A stretch of DNA of 64,000 nt from Pararhizobium polonicum (GTDB lineage: Bacteria; Pseudomonadota; Alphaproteobacteria; Rhizobiales; Rhizobiaceae). The notes beneath the pieces were generated by a model. It worked only from the letters and a program-made list of their open reading frames with translations. It searched no databases and was not told where the DNA came from. Of the stretch, positions 51,194 to 60,503 are shown one piece after another; within the stretch, counting starts at the first letter, position 1; the number at the start of each line of letters is the position of its first letter. Location of the stretch: positions 1 through 64,000 of the forward strand of contig NZ_LGLV01000016.1 of the NCBI RefSeq assembly GCF_001687365.1, given 5' to 3'. The translations under genes and the position numbers were made by a program.

Positions 51194-52384
51194 CTACCGG
51201 AAGCAGACCGCAAAGTCCGTGTCGTATTCCGGCGCATCCAGCTGGCCGTCCTGAAGCAGCACCGCGCCGAGCCGTCCGATCTCGTCCGAACTCTTGGCCG
51301 CCGCCCCATTGCCGCCAGTCAGCACGGCAACGCGATCCGAGGAGGCAAAGCCGATATAGGGATAACCGTGACGGGTAAACGCCGTGACGCACGGGCTCCA
51401 TTTGAGCGAGGCGGGGGTGAAGGACGGCATGGCCCGGGCCAGAAGTCCCGCCATGTGATCGGCCGCCGCCCGGTTGGCGTCGCCCCGAAACCAGGCGCGG
51501 ACATCGCTCTCGCTGCCGATATTGACGTCGCTCGGATCGCCACCGATCTTGATATAGTATTTGCCATCGGGATAACGGATCGGCGGCAGCAGATAGTAGC
51601 TCTCATCCTGCACCGGTGCAGCACCTATCAGCGACGGCATCTCGGCAAAACGCGCAAGATCGTCGTGCGCCACCTCGGCGAACAGCACCGTCCGTGCCTT
51701 GACGACGAGATCCAGAGGCTGGGCCAGCAATTGCCTGGCGATGGAAAATCCGCCGGCGGCAATGAGGACGCGGCCACCGGCAAAGACGGCTCCATCCACC
51801 GTCTTGACATTCACCACGCTTCCGACGCGCGCAACCGCCGAAACTTCCGAGCGAATGACCGTGACCCCGGCTTTTTCCGCGAGGATCACCTGTGCAGCGA
51901 CCAGTGCGCGCGGATTGATATGGCCCGCGTTGCGCGGCTCGAAAACGCCGCCGTAGCCCGGCGGAAAGCGGAACCACGGAAATTGCTCCGCCAGTTCCCG
52001 CTCGCCGACGAAAGGCGCCTCCACACCGAGACGGTCACGGGCGGCGATGACGTTTTCGAGATAGCCGTCCCCGCCGCCGGGCAGAGGCGCAGCAATCAGG
52101 CAACCGGCTTCGCTGTAGAAATCGATGCCGCTCGATGCCGCGATCTCAGCGTAACGCTCGATGGAGCGCCGGGCCAAAAGGGCCCAGACGGAATTCGGGT
52201 CGATCGTGCGGGTGATGCGGCCATTGTCGTAGTGACTGGCGAAAACGCCGCCGTGGCTGGCCCAGTCTTCCGGTTCATCCGGGCCGATCAGCGCGATCTT
52301 CGCGCCGCTCCTGGCCAGATGCCGAGCAGCCGCCGCTCCCATCATGCCTTTGCCAACAATGATGAAATCGAATGTGCCTGCCAT
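51194..52384 (-). CDS. FAD-dependent amine oxidase, sarcosine/glycine oxidase-like (DAO family)
   Basis: The 396-residue protein begins FDFIIVGKGMMGAAAARHLA, a dinucleotide-binding fold with G-x-G-x-x-G. HGGVFASHYDNGRITR and EPRNAGHINPRALV are typical of the monomeric sarcosine oxidase/N-methyltryptophan oxidase group. A C-terminal RHGYPYIGFASSDRVAVLTGG closes the FAD site. The usual KC covalent-FAD motif near the C-terminus is not evident. The substrate is unknown. It lies 71 bp upstream of rnpB on the same strand. Confidence 0.85.
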   Translation of the reverse strand: MAGTFDFIIVGKGMMGAAAARHLARSGAKIALIGPDEPEDWASHGGVFASHYDNGRITRTIDPNSVWALLARRSIERYAEIAASSGIDFYSEAGCLIAAPLPGGGDGYLENVIAARDRLGVEAPFVGERELAEQFPWFRFPPGYGGVFEPRNAGHINPRALVAAQVILAEKAGVTVIRSEVSAVARVGSVVNVKTVDGAVFAGGRVLIAAGGFSIARQLLAQPLDLVVKARTVLFAEVAHDDLARFAEMPSLIGAAPVQDESYYLLPPIRYPDGKYYIKIGGDPSDVNIGSESDVRAWFRGDANRAAADHMAGLLARAMPSFTPASLKWSPCVTAFTRHGYPYIGFASSDRVAVLTGGNGAAAKSSDEIGRLGAVLLQDGQLDAPEYDTDFAVCFR

Positions 52385-52494
52385 GCTGCGCCCTCAAGAA
52401 ACGATCGGGCGGAGATAGCACGGCATTTTCCGGCTGGCACCCGCGAACTTGAAAAAATGCCGGAACTCGAAACCTATCCGGCGTCTTTTATGGC

Positions 52495-53022
52495 TCAGTC
52501 GATGATCGACTGCACCTTGCCGCAATAGCGGCGCGAGACCGGATTCATCTTCGTAGCGTTGTGTCCCGCATTGTAGCGCAGGATCGTGCCGCAGGTGAAA
52601 CCACCGGACAGTTCATGCGCCATGGCGAGATATTTCATACCGAACTTGATATTGGTTTCGGGATCGAACAGGCCGCGCTTGCCGCCGGAATAGCCCATCA
52701 TCCGGGCTGTCGCCGGCTTGATCTGCATGAGACCCACCTCACCGGCGCTGCCGCGTGCCATGGGATTGAAATTGCTCTCGACCTTGATCACCGCATGGGC
52801 CAGATCGACCGGCACGCCGTACTGCTTGGCGTAAGTCTTGATCAGACCGCTATAGGCGGTGGTCTGGAAGGAGCCGCTGGACGCGGCATAACCCGTGGTT
52901 CTGCTCACCGGCTTGATGGAGGAGGTAATGGTTTTATCGATGCCCCCGGCATACGACGTTTCAACCCCGGAAAACAGCATGCAAAAGCATGCCGCTGCCG
53001 CAGCAAGATTCGATATTCTCAT
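52495..53022 (-). CDS. Periplasmic lytic transglycosylase (SLT domain)
   Basis: The 175-residue protein has a signal peptide (residues 1-25) and one SLT/goose-lysozyme-like domain. The catalytic Glu is in VIKVESNFNP, followed by GEVGLMQIKPATARMMG, NIKFGMKYLA and RYNAGHN. It cleaves glycan strands to form anhydro-MurNAc ends. The small size suggests a free periplasmic enzyme. A GTG at 53040 is a possible earlier start. Confidence 0.9.
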   Translation of the reverse strand: MRISNLAAAAACFCMLFSGVETSYAGGIDKTITSSIKPVSRTTGYAASSGSFQTTAYSGLIKTYAKQYGVPVDLAHAVIKVESNFNPMARGSAGEVGLMQIKPATARMMGYSGGKRGLFDPETNIKFGMKYLAMAHELSGGFTCGTILRYNAGHNATKMNPVSRRYCGKVQSIID

Positions 53023-53250
53023 GTAGCGTGAAGTCTCCACTTTCGGGCGCCGCGGCCTTGAGGGCGCACCCCGCCCTGCCGTCTCGCATCCCGATTTTCG
53101 TCATCAACAGGAAGGGCTGGAGGCCTGAATTACCTGCGGTTCGGTACGGCCGCAAAAGACCCCGGCATCATGGTGATGATGTGGCAGTGCACAAAAATAG
53201 TGCGATGACGGCCCCAAACGGCCGCCGGAAAGAGCCTTAGCGGCCATCGT

Positions 53251-54015
53251 TCAGCGGCTGAAATCCGGCAGCGCGGACAGCAGTCTGTGCAGTGTGTCCA
53301 GCGTCGAAATATCGGCTATGCCATCGACCTGGGACGGGCGAAAATGACGCTGGAAAGCAGCAACCGCGCCTTCCGTCTTCTCGCAGAAAATACCAGTAAC
53401 TTCAATTCCGTAGCCGTAAAGCGACAGCATTGTCTGCACCGCTTCGACCGGCTGACCCTGATCGCCCCGCTGGAAAAACCGTCCCCCGCCGATCGGAGCC
53501 GGCGCAACCCAATGCCCTATGCCTGCCGCATGCAGCCGTTCCCACGGGAATTTTTCTCCCGGATCAACCTTGCGAATGGGAGCGATATCGCTATGCGCCA
53601 GGACCCTTTCCGGGAGTATGGACCAGCGATCGCCACAATTTTGACACAATTCAACGACCGCTTCGATCTGCTCAGGTGGGAAATCCGGCAGTCCGCCGGG
53701 GTGCCCCGCGTTGACGATTTCGATGCCGATCGAGCGGGAATTGATGTCCGTCTCGCCCTTCCAGCTGCTCTTTCCGGCATGCCAGGCACGGCGGTCCTCG
53801 GCGACCAGCTGATCGACCCTGCCATCCTCATGCACGAAATAGTGGCTGGAAACCTGACTCTCCTCGCGACACAGCCAGTCAAGCGCGGCGGCCCCGGTCG
53901 CCATGCCGGTATAATGCAGGATAATCATGTCGGGCGTCTGCCCCCCTGCCCGCTCCCCATGATTGGGCGACGGCACGGCACGGGCGGCAGGATAGTCGCA
54001 GGCGAAGTCCGTCAT
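53251..54015 (-). CDS. AmpD-type N-acetylmuramoyl-L-alanine amidase with C-terminal peptidoglycan-binding domain
   Basis: The 254-residue protein has an Amidase_2 domain (about 25-165) with zinc ligands in MIILHYTG, VLAHSDIAPIRKVDPG and HYFVHEDG context, then a PG_binding_1 domain (about 185-250; VEAVQTMLSLYGYGIEVTG). No signal peptide is visible, which favours a cytoplasmic anhydro-muropeptide recycling role as for AmpD, although the binding domain resembles AmiD. Its ATG overlaps the djlA stop (ATGA). Confidence 0.9.
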   Translation of the reverse strand: MTDFACDYPAARAVPSPNHGERAGGQTPDMIILHYTGMATGAAALDWLCREESQVSSHYFVHEDGRVDQLVAEDRRAWHAGKSSWKGETDINSRSIGIEIVNAGHPGGLPDFPPEQIEAVVELCQNCGDRWSILPERVLAHSDIAPIRKVDPGEKFPWERLHAAGIGHWVAPAPIGGGRFFQRGDQGQPVEAVQTMLSLYGYGIEVTGIFCEKTEGAVAAFQRHFRPSQVDGIADISTLDTLHRLLSALPDFSR

Positions 54016-54719
54016 GCGGCGCGGCGTTCTTTCTCGATCGCCTCATAGGCGGCATTCAGCGCGGCCATGCGGTCGTTGGCGATCGCATGGAACTCTTCCG
54101 GTACGCCGCGGGCGACCAGTATATCCGGGTGATTTTCCGATACCAGCACGCGGTAACGCTTGCGGATGATCGCAAAATCATCCTTGGGCGACACGCCGAG
54201 CACCTTGTAGGGATCGACACCGGCGACATGCACGTGCCGGGCCATGATCTCCTCGAACCGCTCTTCCTTCATGCGGAAGATCTCCGCCACCCGCGTCAGG
54301 AAAGCCAGTTCCTTCTCATGCAGCGCACCGTCCGCCGTGGCAATGTGGAAAAGCCCCTCGACGATATCTTCCAGCACAGGGCAATTCTGCTCGCAGGAAA
54401 CGCAGAGCGATGCCATCTTCTCGGCATAGGCCTCGTAACCGGCCACATCCTGGCGGGCGAGATTGTAGAGCCGGGCGACATTCTGTGCCTGATCGTCGGG
54501 AAACTTGAAGATGTCGCGGAAGGCAGAGACCTCAGCTTCGGTGACGATCCCGTCCGCCTTTGCCATCTTGGCGGAGAGCGCAATCATGGCGACGGAAAAA
54601 GCCACCTTGCGGCGCGTCTCCGGATCACCTTCAAACAGCGTCCGGATCGCCTCGACCACGCCGGCAAGCGCATTGCCCGTGGCGTTGACGATGCTAAGGA
54701 TGCTATCCCAGAATGACAT
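54012..54719 (-). CDS. djlA: TerB-DnaJ domain protein (DjlA-like)
   Basis: The 235-residue protein has a helical TerB/tellurite-resistance-like domain (about 35-140; AMIALSAKMAKADGIVTEAE, HIATADGALHEKE), then a J domain at the C-terminus (about 168-235) with DPYKVLGVSPKDDFAIIRK and the essential HPD in SENHPDILVARG. It should stimulate DnaK. Unlike E. coli DjlA, no clear N-terminal membrane helix is seen, only an amphipathic stretch. Alternative ATG at 54737. Confidence 0.9.
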   Translation of the reverse strand: MSFWDSILSIVNATGNALAGVVEAIRTLFEGDPETRRKVAFSVAMIALSAKMAKADGIVTEAEVSAFRDIFKFPDDQAQNVARLYNLARQDVAGYEAYAEKMASLCVSCEQNCPVLEDIVEGLFHIATADGALHEKELAFLTRVAEIFRMKEERFEEIMARHVHVAGVDPYKVLGVSPKDDFAIIRKRYRVLVSENHPDILVARGVPEEFHAIANDRMAALNAAYEAIEKERRAA

Positions 54720-55031
54720 AGGCACGTTCTTTCCCATAATTGCTGATCCACGTCACGTTCAGATGGCCGCAGCATGGGCAACAGGTCCATGCGCAAATCA
54801 ACGTGGCCGACACGGCTATGCTGCCACGATCGTCATGCAGCTCACGGGAACAGCATGAACAGATGTTGATAGGGATTGCAAGGCGACAAACCGGCCCAAT
54901 CGACCCAAATGACGAATTTGTGATGGCCCCTCACTATTTTTCATTCACCACCGTGATCCGTCGATCATGCAAATGAATTTGACTTCGAACCCGCAGGGAT
55001 GCGAGCGACGGTTGCACAGATCGGAGCTCCC
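54720..55031. other. Divergent promoter region, djlA-amidase and EamA gene
   Basis: This is about 310 bp without a convincing gene. A TTGACT occurs about 55 bp before the EamA ATG but no -10 at proper spacing is obvious. No repeats or strong hairpins were noticed. Confidence 0.35.
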
Positions 55032-55907
55032 ATGCGCATTTCCACCCACCCGCAAGCCATGGGCATGGCGCTTGGCCTGATCGGCGTCATCATCTTCGGC
55101 GCGACACTGCCGATGACACATATCGCCCTTGGCGGTTTCTCCCCCTTCTTCATCACCTTCGGCCGCGCCGTCATCGCCTCGGTCGCCGCCGGCCTGACGC
55201 TGTTGCTGCTTAAAAAGCGCTGGCCCAGGGGACAAGGCGCCATGCTGCTCGGCGCCGGCATCTGTGTGGTCTATGGCTTCCCGATCTTTTCATCGATTGC
55301 GATGCAGACCATTCCCGCAAGCCATGGCGGCGTCATTCTCGGCATCTTGCCGCTGCTGACCTCGATCTTCGCCGCGCTGGTCGATGGCGAGCGGCCCGGT
55401 CCGGCTTTCTGGGCCTATGGCCTGGCTGGCGCCGCCCTTGTGGTCTTCTTTTCTATCCGCGACAGCGGCTTTCATCTGCAGGCCGGTGATCTCTGGCTTT
55501 TCCTGGCCGCGATCACGGCGGCGCTCGGCTACGTGCTGTCGGCCAAGGTGTCGCGGATCATTCCGGGCTGGGAAATGATTTCCTGGGCACTGATCATCAC
55601 TGCGCCGCTCTCTGTCGTTGCCACCCTGCTGGTGATGACCAGCGGCGTTCACGCCCCGACCGGCGCCGAGCTGGGCGCCCTCTCCTATCTCGGCCTGATG
55701 TCGATGTTCGGCGGCTTCGTCTTCTGGAATGCCGGCCTGGCGCTCGGCGGCATCGCCCGCGTGGCACAGGTGCAGTTGCTGCAGACATTCGTGACGTTGG
55801 CGGTATCGGCCGTGCTTCTCGGCGAGGTCATCAGCCTGTCAACCATCGGCTTTGCGGTCGCGGTGGCACTCATCGTCTGGCTCGGGCGCAAGGCGCGCAT
55901 TGCCTGA
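55032..55907 (+). CDS. EamA/DMT family transporter
   Basis: The 291-residue protein has ten membrane helices formed by two EamA repeats, with the first repeat containing FSPFFITFGRAVIASVAAG and the second LLQTFVTLAVSAVLLGEVIS. This family exports small metabolites or amino-acid derivatives; the substrate is not predictable. ATG 55032 was preferred over 54999 because GGAG lies 5 nt upstream. Confidence 0.9.
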   Translation: MRISTHPQAMGMALGLIGVIIFGATLPMTHIALGGFSPFFITFGRAVIASVAAGLTLLLLKKRWPRGQGAMLLGAGICVVYGFPIFSSIAMQTIPASHGGVILGILPLLTSIFAALVDGERPGPAFWAYGLAGAALVVFFSIRDSGFHLQAGDLWLFLAAITAALGYVLSAKVSRIIPGWEMISWALIITAPLSVVATLLVMTSGVHAPTGAELGALSYLGLMSMFGGFVFWNAGLALGGIARVAQVQLLQTFVTLAVSAVLLGEVISLSTIGFAVAVALIVWLGRKARIA

Positions 55908-56007
55908 GCGATCCTGTGTCCTTGCCGGCAGCATGTCATTTAACTTCCATGGGAATTGCGCTAGAGAGACCTCGAACGATCTAGCCGAAATCCCAGAGGA
56001 GGACTCC

Positions 56008-57222
56008 ATGGCCAAACAGAAAGTTGCAATGCTGACCGCGGGCGGGCTTGCGCCCTGCCTGTCTTCCGCAGTCGGCGGCCTGATCGAACGCTATACCGAT
56101 ATCGCGCCCGATATCGAGCTGGTCGCCTATCGCTCCGGCTATCAGGGCCTGCTTCTGGCGGACCGTATCGAAATCACCCGCGACATGCGTGAAAAAGCCC
56201 ATATCCTGCACCGCCACGGCGGCTCGCCGATCGGCAACAGCCGGGTCAAGCTGACCAACACCGCCGATTGCGTCAAGCGCGGCCTGGTCAAGGAAGGCCA
56301 GAACCCGCTCAGGGTCGCAGCCGAGCGCCTCGCCTCGGATGGAATCACCATCCTGCATACCATCGGCGGCGACGACACCAACACGACGGCGGCGGATCTT
56401 GCCGCCTATCTCGGCGCCAATGGCTACGACCTCACCGTCGTCGGCCTGCCGAAGACCGTCGATAACGACGTCGTGCCGATCCGCCAGTCGCTTGGCGCCT
56501 GGACGGCCGCCGAATACGGCGCCAAATTCTTCGACAACGTCAGCAACGAACAGAGTGCCGCCCCGCGCACGCTGGTCGTGCATGAGGTCATGGGCCGCCA
56601 TTGCGGCTGGCTGACCGCCGCCACTGCCCGCGCCTACATCCAGCATATCGACGACAGGGAATTCGTCGACGGCTTCATGATGAACCGGCAGATGAAGAAT
56701 ATCGACGGCCTCTACCTGCCCGAGACCGCCTTCAACATCGAAACCGAAGCCGAACGGCTGCGCGCCACGATGGACAAGACCGGCTTCGTCACGCTGTTCG
56801 TCAGCGAAGGCGCCTGCCTCGATGCCGTCGTTGCCGAACGCGAAGCGGCCGGCGAAGCCGTCAAGCGCGATGCCTTCGGTCACGTCAAGATCGACACGAT
56901 CAATGTCGGCGGCTGGTTTTCCAAGCAGTTCGCCGCCCTTCTCGGTGCCGAACGGGCGATGGTGCAGAAGTCCGGCTACTATGCCCGCTCTGCTCCGGCC
57001 AACATCGACGATCTTCGCCTGATCCAGGGCATGGTCGATCTCGCCGTCGAAAGCGCGCTCAACAAGGTCTCCGGCGTCACCGGCCACGATGAGGATCAGG
57101 GCGGGCGGCTCAGGACGATCGAGTTCCCGCGCATCCGCGGTGGCAAGCACTTCGACACCTCGGTGAAATGGTTCGGCGACGTGATGGACGCGATCGGCCA
57201 GAAATGGTCGCCGGCAAACTGA
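56008..57222 (+). CDS. pfp: Pyrophosphate-dependent 6-phosphofructokinase
   Basis: The 404-residue enzyme phosphorylates fructose 6-phosphate reversibly with PPi. The two residues that separate PPi from ATP enzymes are both of the PPi type: IGGDDTNTTA (Asp in place of Gly after GGD) and LPKTVDNDVVP (Lys in the PKTxDND motif). HEVMGRHCGWLTAA binds the sugar phosphate. GAGGAGG precedes the ATG at 56008. Rhizobia generally lack a full ATP-PFK glycolysis, so this enzyme may run in the gluconeogenic direction (inference). Confidence 0.95.
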   Translation: MAKQKVAMLTAGGLAPCLSSAVGGLIERYTDIAPDIELVAYRSGYQGLLLADRIEITRDMREKAHILHRHGGSPIGNSRVKLTNTADCVKRGLVKEGQNPLRVAAERLASDGITILHTIGGDDTNTTAADLAAYLGANGYDLTVVGLPKTVDNDVVPIRQSLGAWTAAEYGAKFFDNVSNEQSAAPRTLVVHEVMGRHCGWLTAATARAYIQHIDDREFVDGFMMNRQMKNIDGLYLPETAFNIETEAERLRATMDKTGFVTLFVSEGACLDAVVAEREAAGEAVKRDAFGHVKIDTINVGGWFSKQFAALLGAERAMVQKSGYYARSAPANIDDLRLIQGMVDLAVESALNKVSGVTGHDEDQGGRLRTIEFPRIRGGKHFDTSVKWFGDVMDAIGQKWSPAN

Positions 57223-57247
57223 TTCGAACCTCATAGAACCTATTGAC

Positions 57248-57305
57248 GGCTCCGTTTACGCATGGCTTCCTCGATGGAACGTCACGCCCAAACGGAGCCT
57301 TTTTC
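57248..57305 (+). promoter_or_regulatory. Terminator-like hairpin enclosing the LysE-gene ribosome binding site
   Basis: GGCTCCGTTT (57248-57257) pairs perfectly with AAACGGAGCC (57290-57299), with a 32-nt loop, followed by TTTTT and then the ATG at 57306. The GGAG that serves as ribosome binding site (57294-57297, 8 nt from the ATG) is in the 3' arm. It can act as the pfp terminator, hide the ribosome binding site, or both. Confidence 0.65.
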
Positions 57306-57941
57306 ATGTCGATCGAACACTGGCTGGCCTTTGTCGCCGCTTCATCCATCCTGCTTGCCATCCCCGGCCCGACGATCCTGCTCGTCATCTCCTATGCGCT
57401 CGGCCACGGACGCAAGGTTGCCGGCGCAACGGTCGCCGGCGTGGCGCTGGGCGATTTCACCGCAATGACCGCCTCGATGCTCGGTCTCGGCGCCTTGCTG
57501 GCGACGTCAGCCACCATCTTTACCGTTCTGAAATGGGTAGGCGCTGCCTATCTGATCTGGCTCGGCATCAAGCTTTGGCGCACGCCGATCGCAAGGGAAA
57601 CCGCTGAAGGCACAATGGATGTCCCGGCCGAGCGGCCGCTGCGGATTTTTCTGCACACCTATATCGTCACCGCGTTGAACCCGAAAAGTATCGTCTTCTT
57701 CGTTGCCTTCCTGCCGCAATTTCTCGACCTCAGCCGCCCGCTGTTCAACCAGATGCTGATCTTCGAAACGACGTTCCTGGTGCTCGCCACCCTCAACGCA
57801 ACGACCTACGCGCTGATGGCATCGGCCGCGCGCAAGACGATTCGAAAACCCAAAGTTCAGGCCATCGTCAACCGCACGGGCGGCTCCCTGCTGATCGGCG
57901 CGGGCCTTCTGACAGCGGGCCTGCGACGCGCCGGCGCCTGA
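57306..57941 (+). CDS. LysE/RhtB family amino-acid exporter
   Basis: The 211-residue protein has six membrane helices. The family N-terminus is ILLAIPGPTILLVISYALGH, followed by GDFTAMTASMLGLGALL, KWVGAAYLIWLGIKLWR and TALNPKSIVFFVAFLPQFL. LysE/RhtB proteins export lysine, threonine or homoserine and related compounds; the exact substrate is unknown. The start lies directly after a terminator-like hairpin. Confidence 0.93.
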   Translation: MSIEHWLAFVAASSILLAIPGPTILLVISYALGHGRKVAGATVAGVALGDFTAMTASMLGLGALLATSATIFTVLKWVGAAYLIWLGIKLWRTPIARETAEGTMDVPAERPLRIFLHTYIVTALNPKSIVFFVAFLPQFLDLSRPLFNQMLIFETTFLVLATLNATTYALMASAARKTIRKPKVQAIVNRTGGSLLIGAGLLTAGLRRAGA

Positions 57942-58057
57942 AAAGGCGTCCCGCGCTTGCGGTTCCCTGCCCCATAGGTTAATGAAGATTTGCGTATGGC
58001 GGCTTCTGGCTGCTGATTTGCAGGGGCTGTGGGGCCTGACAGCACGAAAGCGACAGC

Positions 58058-59017
58058 ATGGCGAAATACCGTTTTTCCGTTTCAAAACCGGCAGTTACGG
58101 CCTGCGCTCTGATATCGGCGTCGCTTGTGGGCGGTTGTTCGAGTGTCGAGCGGACGCCGATGGAACAGTTGATGGCCGTGCAGACGGTGACCCCGCTGCC
58201 GAAGCCGGGAACGGAAATGACGGCTTACGCTCTGCCGACCCCGGATGGCGTTGCAGCCAAGACGGAAGCAGCGCTTTCAGCTGAAACGGCGATGATGAAG
58301 CCCGGCGAAACCGCAACGACACAGGTCGCCACCGCCAATCGCGAAACGGCACCTGCAACGGCTGTCAATGCACTCGTGGCACCCCGGACTTCCGCGGCCG
58401 CTGAAGCTGCGATACCCGCCGCCTTCCCCGAAACGGCCAATGCCGCGGCATCGACAAAGGCCGGCCGCATCCCGCAAATTCCCGAAGGCATGATGATGGC
58501 CGCGATGGAATCGGATTTCGACACCGGCGAACCCGTCGGCCTCGAGAATCTGGTCGCCAATCACATGATCGTGCCGATGCCGAAACCTTCGATCGGTGCC
58601 AGCGCCTATGCCATGGCAAAATCCATCCCCGCGTCCTTGGGAATGGTCGAGAAGCCGACCAGCTCGCGTCCGGAACTCGACCGGCTGATCGCCTATTACG
58701 CCAAGCTCAACAATATTCCGGAAGAGCTGGTTCACCGCGTCGTCAAGCGCGAAAGCACCTACAATCCGCGCGCCTATCATGCCGGTAACTACGGCCTGAT
58801 GCAGATCCGCTACAACACGGCCAAGGGCCTTGGCTACGAAGGTCCGGCGGAAGGCCTTTTCGATGCCGAAACCAATCTGAAATATGCGACGAAATACCTG
58901 GCAGGCGCCTGGATGGTGGCCGACAACCAGAATGACGGCGCCGTCAAGCTCTATGCCAGCGGTTACTATTATCACGCCAAGCGCAAGGGCCTGCTCGAAA
59001 CGCTGGGCATGAAATAA
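58058..59017 (+). CDS. Lipoprotein lytic transglycosylase (SLT domain)
   Basis: The 319-residue protein has a lipoprotein signal (SLVGGC, Cys27), then about 160 residues of Ala/Thr/Pro-rich linker. The C-terminal SLT domain (about 215-315) has RVVKRESTYNPRAYHAGNYG with the catalytic Glu, GLMQIRYNTAKGLGYEG and NLKYATKYLAGAW. The long linker would let an outer-membrane-anchored domain reach peptidoglycan. It is unrelated in length and architecture to the transglycosylase at 52495-53022. Confidence 0.92.
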   Translation: MAKYRFSVSKPAVTACALISASLVGGCSSVERTPMEQLMAVQTVTPLPKPGTEMTAYALPTPDGVAAKTEAALSAETAMMKPGETATTQVATANRETAPATAVNALVAPRTSAAAEAAIPAAFPETANAAASTKAGRIPQIPEGMMMAAMESDFDTGEPVGLENLVANHMIVPMPKPSIGASAYAMAKSIPASLGMVEKPTSSRPELDRLIAYYAKLNNIPEELVHRVVKRESTYNPRAYHAGNYGLMQIRYNTAKGLGYEGPAEGLFDAETNLKYATKYLAGAWMVADNQNDGAVKLYASGYYYHAKRKGLLETLGMK

Positions 59018-59052
59018 GCCCGGGCGGCTCTTTCCATCAGATGTTCACATTC

Positions 59053-59074
59053 GAGGCGGTCAATGGACCGCCTC
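59053..59074. terminator. Stem-loop at the convergent ends of two genes
   Basis: GAGGCGGTC-AATG-GACCGCCTC is a perfect 9-bp stem. It lies 35 bp after the transglycosylase stop and contains the stop codon of the opposing hydrolase gene. The plus side is followed by AATGATTTT. Confidence 0.55.
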
Positions 59075-60409
59075 AATGATTTTGGCCTCCAGCACGCGAA
59101 CGTCGTAGCCGGCTCTTGACGGGGTCAGCCCCAGGCGCACGACAGCAAGCCCGAGCGATGGCACCAGCATCACGCTCTGCCCATCATGGCCCTGCAGCCA
59201 ATAGGCATCTTCGGGCAGTGGCGGACCGCCATCACTGCCGAATTTCGTCCAGACCTGCCCCGCCCCGTAACGGCCGCTCGAGGCCTTGGTCGGCGTGCGC
59301 ATGAAGGCGACGAAATCCTGTGGCAACAGTTGCTCGCCGTTCCAGCTGCCGTTCTGCAGCAGGAACAGGCCGAACCGGGCCCAGTCCCGCGCCGTCGCAT
59401 ACATGTAGGACGAGCCGACGAAGGTACCATGCGCATCCGGCTCCAGCACCGCGCTGGTCATGCCCAGCGGCCGGAACAGGGCAGCGCGCGGAAATGTCAG
59501 CGCTTCGCGGACGCTGTCGAACGTATCCATCCACAACCGCGACAGGATCGTCGTCGTGCCGCTGGAATAGCTGAAACGCTCGCCGGGCTTTGCCTCGAGC
59601 GGCTTGGACGCCGAGAAACTGGCCATGTCGCCCTCAAGGTACAACATACGGGTGACGTCGGTCACGTCGCCATAGTCCTCGTTGAACTGAAGCCCGCTCT
59701 GCATCGCCATCAGGTCGGCAAGCTTGATCTGGCTGCGTGGATCGTTTCGCCATTGCGGCAGAAGCTCGGTGCGATCGAGCGCCATCTGCCCATCCCTGAT
59801 GCGCAGGCCGATCAGCGCGGCCGTCACCGATTTGGTCATCGACCAGCCGAGCAACGGCGTCGCGCTGTTGAACCCCTCGCCGTAGCTTTCAGCAACGATC
59901 TTGCCATCCTTGACGACGACGATCGCGCGCATGCCGGGACCGGCCAGCTGCGTATCGGTCAGCAACGTCTGGACGGCCGGATTGACGGTGGTGCCGCTGC
60001 CGTCGGGCCAGGGTTTCGCGTCGTCCGATTGCGGTGCCCTGCGGCGAAGCTGCCTGTTGCCGGGAAAGGCTGCGAACTCGCCCTGGGTAACATTGGTGCA
60101 TCCGAGCCCTTCGCGATAGATGGCGTGGCCTGGCGCGGCAAAACCGAACATGCGGGCAGTGACGGTCTTGCGGTTTTCATCGACCGATATGCGCACCAGA
60201 CGCAAAAGTGGATGCCCCGGCGCCTGAACATCGTTCGCGAGCACCGCATTGGCGTCCCGGCCGGCGATAAAGACATTGGAGCAGACGATCTTGGCGGCAT
60301 AGCCGTCGCCGACACGCAGCAGTTCAGGCGGCAAAACGACAAGCCAGCCGGCGACAGCCGCTATGGCGGCCGACACGGAGCCCGCAAGCCATAACCATTT
60401 TTTCCGCAT
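59060..60409 (-). CDS. Beta-lactamase-fold serine hydrolase (class C / 6-aminohexanoate-dimer hydrolase-like)
   Basis: The 449-residue protein has an N-terminal membrane or signal helix (about 5-25) and a C-terminal serine beta-lactamase fold. The nucleophile is in LGWSMTKSVTAALIG (SxxK); the Tyr motif is RFSYSSGTT; the third motif is QGHDGQSVML (H-x-G in place of K-T-G). This set is nearer to NylB-type carboxylesterases than to true AmpC beta-lactamases, so antibiotic resistance should not be assumed. ATG 60409 is preferred over GTG 60415. Confidence 0.88.
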   Translation of the reverse strand: MRKKWLWLAGSVSAAIAAVAGWLVVLPPELLRVGDGYAAKIVCSNVFIAGRDANAVLANDVQAPGHPLLRLVRISVDENRKTVTARMFGFAAPGHAIYREGLGCTNVTQGEFAAFPGNRQLRRRAPQSDDAKPWPDGSGTTVNPAVQTLLTDTQLAGPGMRAIVVVKDGKIVAESYGEGFNSATPLLGWSMTKSVTAALIGLRIRDGQMALDRTELLPQWRNDPRSQIKLADLMAMQSGLQFNEDYGDVTDVTRMLYLEGDMASFSASKPLEAKPGERFSYSSGTTTILSRLWMDTFDSVREALTFPRAALFRPLGMTSAVLEPDAHGTFVGSSYMYATARDWARFGLFLLQNGSWNGEQLLPQDFVAFMRTPTKASSGRYGAGQVWTKFGSDGGPPLPEDAYWLQGHDGQSVMLVPSLGLAVVRLGLTPSRAGYDVRVLEAKIIEAVH

Positions 60410-60503
60410 ACGCACCCCGTTCCTGCTTCGCTACCGCCAGAAAAACAGGATTCCACGCATTTAGGAAGGCTTTGTGGCAATCACTTTGGTGCGAGATATG
60501 TTT

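Noticed and set aside
50667..51401. Several ORFs of 70-240 codons on both strands
   Set aside because: The interval is the RNase P RNA gene; conserved helices and loops explain the sequence.
59060..60409. Possible beta-lactamase resistance gene
   Set aside because: The third motif is H-x-G and the Tyr motif is Y-S-S, closer to NylB-type esterases; sequence does not support an antibiotic resistance call.
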